A stretch of DNA of 5,939 nucleotides from UBA4615 sp035628395 (GTDB lineage: Bacteria > Pseudomonadota > Gammaproteobacteria > Burkholderiales > Burkholderiaceae_E): NCBI GenBank assembly GCA_035628395.1, contig DASPJX010000353.1, forward strand, positions 1 through 5,939, read 5' to 3'. The notes beneath the pieces are model-generated. The model did no database searches. It was given only the letters and a program-made list of their open reading frames with translations, and had not been told where the DNA came from. Shown one piece after another: positions 1 through 5,276 of this stretch (positions are counted from its first letter, which is position 1; every line of letters starts with the position of its first letter). The position numbers and the translations under genes are program-made.

Positions 1-96
1 GTCGGAGAGCCCCGCGCAGCCGGCGGCCGCCACGGCGGCCCCGAGCAGCGTCGCGCGCATCGCGGCGCGCATCGCGCCGTTCGGAAACTGGATCAA
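1..96 (-). CDS. N-terminus of a lipoprotein (partial; possibly lytic transglycosylase MltD)
   Basis: Only the first 32 codons lie in the window; the gene continues past base 1. From the TTG at 96-94 the frame reads a short leader, then MRAAMRATLLGAAVAAAGC, a lipoprotein signal peptide: two arginines, an alanine/leucine-rich core and a lipobox ending AAGC, with the acylated cysteine at residue 27. The mature protein would be anchored to a membrane facing the periplasm. Three in-frame starts compete: TTG 96, ATG 72 and ATG 60. TTG 96 has AGGGG six bases upstream (103-107); ATG 72 gives a more typical signal peptide but has no clear ribosome site. The gene shares strand with gloB, and in E. coli and many relatives the neighbour of gloB here is mltD, a membrane-bound lytic murein transglycosylase. 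That identity is inferred from context only, because no catalytic domain is visible. Confidence 0.6.
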   Translation of the reverse strand, partial: MIQFPNGAMRAAMRATLLGAAVAAAGCAGLSD

Positions 97-142
97 GTGG
101 AACCCCTGACGAATGGTTCTGGCGGGAAGAAGGGTCGCGCGG

Positions 143-171
143 ATGCTAGGGACGAGGTCCCGGCCGGTCAA
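143..171 (-). promoter_or_regulatory. Sigma70-type promoter for the partial lipoprotein gene
   Basis: Read on the minus strand, TTGACC (171-166; five of six matches to TTGACA) is followed by exactly 17 bases and then TAGCAT (148-143; four of six matches to TATAAT). Transcription would begin near 136, leaving a leader of about 40 bases that carries the AGGGG ribosome site before TTG 96. Hexamers, spacing and position agree well. It suggests the lipoprotein gene can be transcribed independently of gloB upstream. Confidence 0.6.
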
Positions 172-200
172 GGGAAGAACGGACGGCCGGGCCGGACCGA

Positions 201-233
201 TGACCGGTGCCCGACGGGCGGACGATCCGGTCA
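201..233 (-). terminator. Inverted repeat at the gloB stop codon, possible terminator
   Basis: TGACCGG at 201-207 and CCGGTCA at 227-233 are perfect 7-base inverted repeats, and the 3-base gloB stop (233-231) lies inside one arm. The 19-base interior holds a smaller GCCC/GGGC pair (209-212 with 216-219). The gloB transcript could fold here immediately after translation ends. There is no run of U after the stem, so intrinsic termination is unproven; it may instead protect the 3' end or be chance in GC-rich DNA. Confidence 0.3.
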
Positions 234-1079
234 CCGGAACCGGTCCTTCCACTCGCGGATCGCGGCGAGCACCTCGACCTCGTCGGCCGGGGCCCGCCCG
301 AGTCGCGCCTCGGCGGCCCGCCGCACGGCGGGCTGCGCGGTCCGCAGGAACGGGTTCGTCGCGCGCTCGGCGCCGAGCGAGCTCGGCACGGTGGCGAGGC
401 CCGCCGCCCGGCGACGGGCGGTCTCGGCGTCGCGCTCGGCCAGCGCCGGGCTGTCGGGCTCGACCGCGCGCGCGAAGCGCAGGTTCGACGCGGTGTACTC
501 GTGCGCGCAGTAGACGAGCGTCTCGTCCGGGCCCCGCGCGAGCCGGGCGAGCGAGCCGTGCATCTGCAGGGCCGTGCCCTCGAACAGCCGGCCGCAGCCG
601 GCGGCGAACAGCGTGTCGCCGCAGAAGAGCACCGGCCGCGGATCGGTCGGGCCGATGCGCGCGGCGCGGAAGGCGATGTGGTCGAGCGTGTGGCCGGGCA
701 CCTCGATCACCTCGAATCGGGCGTCGAAGCCGTCGAGCTCGACGACGTCGCCGGCGCGGACCTCGCGGTCGAGCCCGGCGATCGTGCCGGCGGCGGGGCC
801 GATCGTCCGGGCCTCGGGGAAGGCCGCGCGCAGCGCGGGCAGCCCGCCGACGTGGTCGGGATGGTGGTGGGTCAGCAGCACGGCCGCGAGCGACAGGCCC
901 CGCTCGGCGAGCGCCGCGAGCACCGGCGCGGCGTCGCCCGGATCGACCACGGCCGCGCGCCGGCCCGCGACGTCCCGCAGCAGCCAGATATAGTTGTCCG
1001 AGAACGCCGGGATCCCGACGATCGACGGGTGCGGCGCGGGGGACGGTCCGGACGGGGCGCTCGGGTTCGGATCGGTCAT
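231..1079 (-). CDS. gloB: Hydroxyacylglutathione hydrolase (glyoxalase II)
   Basis: A 282-residue cytoplasmic enzyme that hydrolyses S-D-lactoylglutathione to D-lactate and glutathione, the second step of methylglyoxal detoxification. The metallo-beta-lactamase fold is complete. THHHPDH at 70-76 supplies H71, H73, D75 and H76; GHT gives H130; GDTLFAAGCGRLFEG (154-168) gives the bridging D155; CAHEYT (191-196) gives H193. Together these are the seven ligands of the two-metal site. The C-terminal glyoxalase II domain follows, with the conserved TNPFLR at 241-246. The recognisable start of the family, IPAFSDNYIW, begins at residue 23, so about 20 proline/serine-rich residues precede it; no later ATG, GTG or TTG exists there, so ATG 1079 stands although no good ribosome site is visible. 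It is divergent from the methyltransferase gene and co-oriented with the lipoprotein gene downstream, as in the E. coli mltD-gloB neighbourhood. Confidence 0.97.
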   Translation of the reverse strand: MTDPNPSAPSGPSPAPHPSIVGIPAFSDNYIWLLRDVAGRRAAVVDPGDAAPVLAALAERGLSLAAVLLTHHHPDHVGGLPALRAAFPEARTIGPAAGTIAGLDREVRAGDVVELDGFDARFEVIEVPGHTLDHIAFRAARIGPTDPRPVLFCGDTLFAAGCGRLFEGTALQMHGSLARLARGPDETLVYCAHEYTASNLRFARAVEPDSPALAERDAETARRRAAGLATVPSSLGAERATNPFLRTAQPAVRRAAEARLGRAPADEVEVLAAIREWKDRFR

Positions 1080-1110
1080 CGTCGGTGGCGTCGTGGGAGG
1101 ACTGGCACGG

Positions 1111-2151
1111 ATGCGGGTCGGATCGACGATTGTAGGCGCGGGCGTGTCCCGCGCGACCGACGCCGGCGCCGGGGCGGGCGGCTCGACGGAGCCGGCGGCG
1201 CCGTCCGACGTCGAGGCGCGGCCGTCGTTCCGCGACGAGGCGGACCGCCGGACGGACGCCGACGCGAGAGGGGTCGGGCCGGAGCGCGCCCCGTCGTCCG
1301 CCCCCGGTCTCGCCCCGGGCCCCGCCGGCGGTCCCGCCCCGGGTCCGGTCCCCGGTCCCGCCGGGGGGCCGCCGGTGCCGGTCGCCTCGCCCGAGACCGA
1401 CTGGCAGCGCTGGCTCGCGACGCCGCCCGGTCGCTACCTGCTCGACTGGGTCCAGCGCCACCTCGACGAGGCCGTGGCCGACGTGTTCGGCTACCACGCG
1501 CTGCAGGTCGGCGAGCCGGCGATCGACGCGCTGCGCGCGAACCGGATGCCGCACCGCTTCTCGGCGCTGCTGCCCGGCGATCCCGCGCCGGTGCCGGGCC
1601 GGGCGGCGCTGCGGATCGAGCATCCGGAGGAGCTGCCCTTCGAGAGCCAGTCGATCGACCTGGTGGTGCTGCCTCACGTGCTCGAGTTCGCCCAGGATCC
1701 GCACCAGGTGCTGCGCGAGGTCGACCGGGTGCTGCGCCCGGAGGGCCGCGTGATCGTCGTCGGCTTCAATCCGGTCAGCCTGTGGGGGGTGCGCCAGATG
1801 GTGCCGGCGGGCCTGGTCCGGCCGTTCGTGCCGCGCGCGGCCCACCTGATCGGCGTGCCGCGGCTGCGCGACTGGTGCAAGCTGCTCAGCTTCGAGGCCG
1901 AGCGCGCCCGCTACGGCTGCTGGCGGCCGCCGTGCCGCACCCAGCTCTGGCTCGACCGCACGCGGTTCATCGAGCGCGCGGGCGACCGGTGGTGGCCGAT
2001 CTGCGGGGCGGTGTACCTGTCGGTCGCGATCAAGCGCGTGCGCGCGATGCGGCTGATCGGGCCGGCCTGGAAGCGCGCGCGTGCCGGCCGGGCGATCGGC
2101 GTGCCGAGCGCGCAGCGCGAGCGGCTGCCCGACGACGGCGGCCCGCGCTGA
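1111..2151 (+). CDS. YafS-like class I SAM-dependent methyltransferase
   Basis: From ATG 1111 the product has 346 residues. The methyltransferase core runs from about residue 98 (WQRWLATPPGRYLLDW) to about 300. LPFESQSIDLVVLPHVLEF (175-193) is the motif IV/acidic strand region of the Methyltransf_11 group. It is followed by DPHQVLREVDRVLRPEGR (196-213), the typical helix and turn, and by IVVGFNPVSLWG. Motif I is degenerate: LQVGEPAID (131-139) replaces the usual GxGxG loop. The substrate is unknown. Residues 1-95 are low-complexity Pro/Gly/Ala/Ser and unlike the family. ATG 1111 has GGGAGG ten bases upstream (1095-1100); an alternative GTG at 1375, with a G-run six bases upstream, gives 258 residues, close to the roughly 240 of E. 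coli YafS. The gene is divergent from gloB, as yafS is in E. coli, and converges on aidB. Confidence 0.85.
   Translation: MRVGSTIVGAGVSRATDAGAGAGGSTEPAAPSDVEARPSFRDEADRRTDADARGVGPERAPSSAPGLAPGPAGGPAPGPVPGPAGGPPVPVASPETDWQRWLATPPGRYLLDWVQRHLDEAVADVFGYHALQVGEPAIDALRANRMPHRFSALLPGDPAPVPGRAALRIEHPEELPFESQSIDLVVLPHVLEFAQDPHQVLREVDRVLRPEGRVIVVGFNPVSLWGVRQMVPAGLVRPFVPRAAHLIGVPRLRDWCKLLSFEAERARYGCWRPPCRTQLWLDRTRFIERAGDRWWPICGAVYLSVAIKRVRAMRLIGPAWKRARAGRAIGVPSAQRERLPDDGGPR
1129..1134 (-). promoter_or_regulatory. Possible -10 element for gloB
   Basis: On the minus strand the bases read TACAAT in the context CCTACAATCG, five of six matches to the sigma70 -10 consensus and one of very few AT-rich spots in this region. 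It lies about 50 bases upstream of the gloB ATG, a plausible distance. No convincing -35 hexamer is found 16-18 bases further upstream (the bases there read GTCGCG), so the call is tentative. The element lies inside the longest version of the divergent methyltransferase gene, a mild argument for a later start of that gene. Confidence 0.35.
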
Positions 2152-2152
2152 C

Positions 2153-2169
2153 GCGGCGCGCCGCGCCGC
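2153..2169. terminator. GC-only hairpin between the convergent methyltransferase gene and aidB
   Basis: GCGGCGC (2153-2159) and GCGCCGC (2163-2169) can form a 7-base stem with a 3-base loop directly after the methyltransferase stop, in the 43-base gap between two convergent genes. Being nearly symmetric, it would form in transcripts from either side. It lacks a T-tract on either strand, so it may be only a weak or Rho-assisted terminator, or a by-product of base composition. Confidence 0.35.
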
Positions 2170-2205
2170 TCGGGTGGGCAGCGCGCCGCGCCGCTCAGGC
2201 GGGCA
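2156..2205. repeat. 25-base tandem duplication spanning the aidB stop
   Basis: 2156-2180 and 2181-2205 are adjacent copies of a 25-base unit, identical at 23 positions; they differ at 2172/2197 (G/A) and 2175/2200 (T/C). The second copy contains the aidB stop codon (TCA at 2195-2197 on the plus strand) and its last codons. The first copy has TCG in place of TCA and lies outside the gene. It looks like a recent local duplication, probably by replication slippage. Confidence 0.75.
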
Positions 2206-3871
2206 GGGCGCGCGCGACGATCGCCTCGAGCGCCGGACGTCCGGCGCGCAGCAGGCCGAAGGTGCCGCCGCCGGTCGCCTCGCCGGCGCCCTCGGCACCG
2301 CCGAGCCGCGACGCGCAGAACGCGTCGGCGACCTCGGGCGGCGCGTGGCGCAGCAGCAGGCTCGCCTGCATCGTCGTCGCGATCGCCGCGGTCGTCGCGC
2401 GGGCCTGCGCCTGGGCGAGCTCGTGGTCCGCCGGCGGCTCGAGCATCGCCGCGAGGCGATCGTGCGCGGCGTCGAAGCGCCGGTCGGCGCCGCGCGCGCG
2501 GCCGATCTCGGCGAGCAGCGCGGGCACGGTGCCGGACGTGCGTCCGAGCGCGCGCAGCACGTCGAGCGCCATCACGTTGCCCGAGCCTTCCCAGATCGAG
2601 TTGAGCGGCGACTCGCGGAACAGCCGCGCGAACGGCGCCTCCTCGACGTAGCCGATCCCGCCGGCGACCTCCATCGCCTCGGCCGCGGCCGCCGGCAGCC
2701 GCTTGCAGATCCAGTACTTCGCCGCGGGCGTCAGCACCCGGCGCAGCTCGACCTCCTCCGGCGCGTCGGAGTCGTAGGCGGCGGCGAGCCGCATCGACAG
2801 CGCAGTGGCCGCCTCCGACTCCAGCGCCAGGTCGGCGAGCACCGTGCGCATCAGCGGCTGCTCGACGAGCGTCGCGCCGAACGCGCGGCGCTGGCGCGCG
2901 TGGTGCACCGCCTGCGCGACCGCGTGCCGCAGGATCCCCGAGGCGCCGATCGCGCAGTCGAGCCGCGTCATCGTGCCCATCTCGAGGATCGTCGGGATGC
3001 CGCGGCCTTCGTCGCCGACCGGCTCGGCCCACGCGTCCATGAACTCGACCTCGCTCGAGGCGTTCGAGCGGTTGCCGACCTTGTCCTTCAGCCGCTGGAT
3101 CCGGATCCGGTTCGGCGAGCCGTCGGGCGCGAAGCGCGGCAGGAAGAAGCAGGTGAGGCCGCCCGGCGCCTGCGCCAGCACCAGGAAGGCGTCGCACATC
3201 GGCGCGGAGAAGAACCACTTGTGCCCGGTCAGCCGCCACGCGCCGTCGGCGTCGCGGCGCGCGACGCTGCTGTTGGTGCGCACGTCCGAGCCGCCCTGCT
3301 TCTCGGTCATGCCCATGCCCATCGTGATTCCGCGCTTCTGCGACAGCGGCACGAAGCGCGGGTCGTACTCGCGCGAGCGCAGCAGCGGACCGAGCGTGGC
3401 CCACAGCGCGGGATGGCGGCGCAGCGCCGGCACCACCGCGTAGGTCATCGTCACCGGGCACTGCACGCCGTTCTCGAGCTGGCCGAACATCAGGTACGCG
3501 GCGGCGCGCGCGACGTGGCCGCCGGGGCGGGTCTCGTCCCACGGCGAGGCGTGCAGGCCGTGGCGGATCGCGAGTCCCATCAGCTCGTGGTACGCGGGAT
3601 GGAAGTCGACCCGGTCGAGGCGCCGGCCCGCGCGGTCGAACGACCGGAGCTCGGGCGGGTGCCGGTTGGCGAGCTCGGCCCGGTCGATCCATTCGCCGGC
3701 GCCGAGCTCCGCGCCGAGGGCGTCGAGCCACGGCACCGCCCAGCCGGCCGGCGTGCGGGCGAGCGCTTCGCGCAGCGGCGCGTCGTCGCGCCAGAGGTTG
3801 CGGTCGCGCAGCGGCGCCGGCTGGTTCTCGACCCGGTGCGTGTCCCAGCCGGCGTGGATCGGCTCGCTCAT
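2195..3871 (-). CDS. aidB: AidB-like acyl-CoA dehydrogenase family protein (alkylation response)
   Basis: 558 residues, close to the 541 of E. coli AidB. AidB is an FAD protein of the acyl-CoA dehydrogenase superfamily, induced in the Ada adaptive response. It binds double-stranded DNA, limits damage by alkylating agents, and has weak isovaleryl-CoA dehydrogenase activity. Clear family blocks appear in order: an N-terminal THRVENQPAPLRDRNLW (11-27), GMGMTEKQGGSDVRTN (185-200) in the flavin region, GHKWFFSAPMCDAFLVLAQ (216-234), LKDKVGNRSNASSEVEF (261-277), and NSIWEGSGNVMALDVLR (424-440). E428 aligns with the catalytic-base glutamate E425 of E. coli, and R440 with R437, which I recall as important for DNA binding. 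The C-terminal segment (441-558) is the most divergent and not strongly basic. The ATG overlaps the cfa stop as ATGA, with GGAG four bases upstream, so translation is probably coupled. A general acyl-CoA dehydrogenase role cannot be excluded. Confidence 0.93.
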   Translation of the reverse strand: MSEPIHAGWDTHRVENQPAPLRDRNLWRDDAPLREALARTPAGWAVPWLDALGAELGAGEWIDRAELANRHPPELRSFDRAGRRLDRVDFHPAYHELMGLAIRHGLHASPWDETRPGGHVARAAAYLMFGQLENGVQCPVTMTYAVVPALRRHPALWATLGPLLRSREYDPRFVPLSQKRGITMGMGMTEKQGGSDVRTNSSVARRDADGAWRLTGHKWFFSAPMCDAFLVLAQAPGGLTCFFLPRFAPDGSPNRIRIQRLKDKVGNRSNASSEVEFMDAWAEPVGDEGRGIPTILEMGTMTRLDCAIGASGILRHAVAQAVHHARQRRAFGATLVEQPLMRTVLADLALESEAATALSMRLAAAYDSDAPEEVELRRVLTPAAKYWICKRLPAAAAEAMEVAGGIGYVEEAPFARLFRESPLNSIWEGSGNVMALDVLRALGRTSGTVPALLAEIGRARGADRRFDAAHDRLAAMLEPPADHELAQAQARATTAAIATTMQASLLLRHAPPEVADAFCASRLGGAEGAGEATGGGTFGLLRAGRPALEAIVARALPA

Positions 3872-5076
3872 CGTGCTCCGTACATGTAGTCGCGGGTCAG
3901 GGGGAGCGGATTCTGCCCGTCGGCGCCCTTGACCGCCAGCAGCTGGTAGATGTTGATCCAGCCCTTGCGGAACGCGTGCGAGCAGCCCGCGAGGTAGACG
4001 CGCCAGATCCGGGCGCGCTGCTCGCCCGCCATCCGCTCGAGCTCGGCGATGTTCGCCTCGAACGCGTCGGACCAGTGCTGCAGCGTGATCGCGTAGTGGC
4101 GGCGCAGCGACTCGGCGTCGACCAGCTCGAGCCCGGCCGCCGACAGCTCGCGGACCGCGAGCGAGACGTGCGGCAGCTCGCCGTCGGGGAACACGTAACG
4201 GTCGATGAACTCGCCGGCGCCCAGCCCGACCTCGCGGCTGTCGACGTCGCTCGACGTGATGCCGTGGTTCATCGCGACGCCGCCGGGCACCAGCAGCCGG
4301 TGCACGACGTCGAAGTAGGCGCGCAGGTTCTTCAGGCCCACGTGCTCGAACATCCCGATCGACGAGATCTTGTCGAACGTCGCCTCGCCGGGCACGTCGC
4401 GGTAGTCCTGCAGCCGGATCTCCACGCGGTCGGCGAGCCCGGCCTCGCGCACGCGCTGCGTGGCGAGCTCGAACTGGTTGCGCGACAGCGTGACGCCGAG
4501 CACCTTCGCGCCGTAGTGCGTCGCCGCGTGGATCGCCATCGCGCCCCAGCCGCAGCCGATGTCGAGCAGCCGTTCGCCGGGCGCGAGCCGCAGCTTGCGG
4601 CACACGTGATCGAGCTTCGCGACCTGCGCCGAGGCGAGGTCGCGATCGGGCGAGTCGAAGTACGCGCACGAGTAGACCATCCGAGGGTCGAGCCAGGTCG
4701 CGTAGAACGCGTTCGACACGTCGTAGTGGTACTCGATCGCCTTGCGGTCGGAACGGCGGCTGTGCCGCCCGATCCACGACGGCAGCCTCCCGAGCCCGCC
4801 GCGCTCGTCGCCCTCGCGGGCGAGCGCCTCGGCGACGTCGATGATGTCGAGGATCCGGCCGTCGACGTCGAGGTGCCCCTCGACGTAGGCCTCGCCGAGC
4901 GCGTCGAGCGAGGGCTTCATCAGGTAGCGCGCGGCGCTCGTCGACTTCAGCCGGATCCCGACGCGCGGATCGCTGCCGAGCGGCACCTGCCGTCCGGTCC
5001 ACAGGTCCACCTGCACCGGCAGGGGGCGCCGGCGGCGCAGCGACTCCAGGTACTTCACCACCTGCTGTTCGAGCAT
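3868..5076 (-). CDS. cfa: Cyclopropane-fatty-acyl-phospholipid synthase
   Basis: 402 residues (E. coli Cfa has 382). The enzyme transfers a methylene group from S-adenosylmethionine to cis double bonds of acyl chains in membrane phospholipids, usually on entry to stationary phase or under acid stress. An N-terminal accessory domain (about 1-105) precedes the catalytic domain. Visible motifs are EYHYDVSNAFY (115-125), MVYSCAYF (133-140), the SAM loop LLDIGCGWG (170-178), DYRDV (224-228) and SIGMFEHVGLKN (239-250). By alignment from memory, C137, E244, H271, I273 and Y328 match the E. coli residues that hold the active-site bicarbonate. ATG 5076 has GGAG eight bases upstream (5085-5088) and a promoter at 5113-5141. 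cfa is the first gene of a two-gene operon with aidB, overlapping it by four bases. Another lipid methyltransferase of this superfamily is possible but less likely given the full motif set. Confidence 0.95.
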   Translation of the reverse strand: MLEQQVVKYLESLRRRRPLPVQVDLWTGRQVPLGSDPRVGIRLKSTSAARYLMKPSLDALGEAYVEGHLDVDGRILDIIDVAEALAREGDERGGLGRLPSWIGRHSRRSDRKAIEYHYDVSNAFYATWLDPRMVYSCAYFDSPDRDLASAQVAKLDHVCRKLRLAPGERLLDIGCGWGAMAIHAATHYGAKVLGVTLSRNQFELATQRVREAGLADRVEIRLQDYRDVPGEATFDKISSIGMFEHVGLKNLRAYFDVVHRLLVPGGVAMNHGITSSDVDSREVGLGAGEFIDRYVFPDGELPHVSLAVRELSAAGLELVDAESLRRHYAITLQHWSDAFEANIAELERMAGEQRARIWRVYLAGCSHAFRKGWINIYQLLAVKGADGQNPLPLTRDYMYGAR

Positions 5077-5112
5077 CGTCGGATCTCCACAGGAGGGGAG
5101 CGGGCTTGGCCG

Positions 5113-5141
5113 ATTACAATCCAGCTCCGGCCGGCGATCAA
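5113..5141 (-). promoter_or_regulatory. Promoter of the cfa-aidB operon
   Basis: On the minus strand TTGATC (5141-5136; four of six -35 matches) is followed by 17 bases and TGTAAT (5118-5113; five of six -10 matches). Transcription would begin near 5106, giving a leader of about 30 bases that includes the GGAG site before ATG 5076. The hexamer pair and spacing fit a sigma70-type promoter; whether sigma-S also reads it, as for E. coli cfa, cannot be told from this sequence. Confidence 0.55.
5115..5120 (+). promoter_or_regulatory. Possible -10 element for rnhA
   Basis: TACAAT on the plus strand matches five of six bases of the -10 consensus. It overlaps the cfa -10 on the other strand because the ten bases GATTACAATC (5112-5121) are a near-palindrome. 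No good -35 exists 16-18 bases upstream, where the G-rich AGGAGGGGAG lies. Transcription would begin near 5127, about 150 bases before the rnhA ATG at 5277. Confidence 0.35.
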
Positions 5142-5181
5142 GACACCGCCGGGCGCTCGCGCTCCGGCGCCGGTGCTCGCC

Positions 5182-5231
5182 GCCCGCTCCCGATCCCCCG
5201 CCCGCCGACCGCTCCCGACCCCCCGCCGTCC
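5182..5231 (+). repeat. C-rich rnhA leader with an imperfect 25-base tandem repeat
   Basis: The stretch from about 5181 to 5276 is dominated by C on the plus strand, with little A and much less G than C. Within it, 5184-5202 recurs at 5209-5227 with one mismatch, an imperfect 25-base tandem repeat. A C-rich, G-poor, probably poorly structured leader is the sort of RNA that Rho factor binds, so conditional termination ahead of rnhA is conceivable but not shown. I see no purine-rich ribosome site just before ATG 5277. Confidence 0.5.
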
Positions 5232-5276
5232 GCCGCCCCGCGCCTCCCGTCTCCCGCCTTTCCTCCGCCGCACCCG

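Noticed and set aside
207..2651. 814-codon plus-strand open frame antisense to gloB and overlapping the methyltransferase gene
   Set aside because: Arginine/alanine/glycine-rich translation with no motif; very GC-rich DNA has few stop codons, so long antisense frames arise by chance.
2081..3889. 602-codon plus-strand open frame opposite aidB
   Set aside because: Arg/Ala-rich, compositionally a shadow of aidB, with no ribosome site or family resemblance; the opposite strand has a complete AidB.
2195..5002. One continuous 935-codon minus-strand open frame covering aidB and most of cfa
   Set aside because: Only its last 558 codons encode AidB. The upstream part is the cfa region read in the wrong frame and resembles no protein, while cfa in its own frame has every family motif. 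It is not a Cfa-AidB fusion.
5077..5141. Ada-type operator (AATT or AAAGCGCA followed by GCAA) upstream of cfa-aidB
   Set aside because: The AT-rich bases here are explained by the -10 and -35 hexamers, and no GCAA half lies at the right spacing, so Ada control cannot be supported from sequence.
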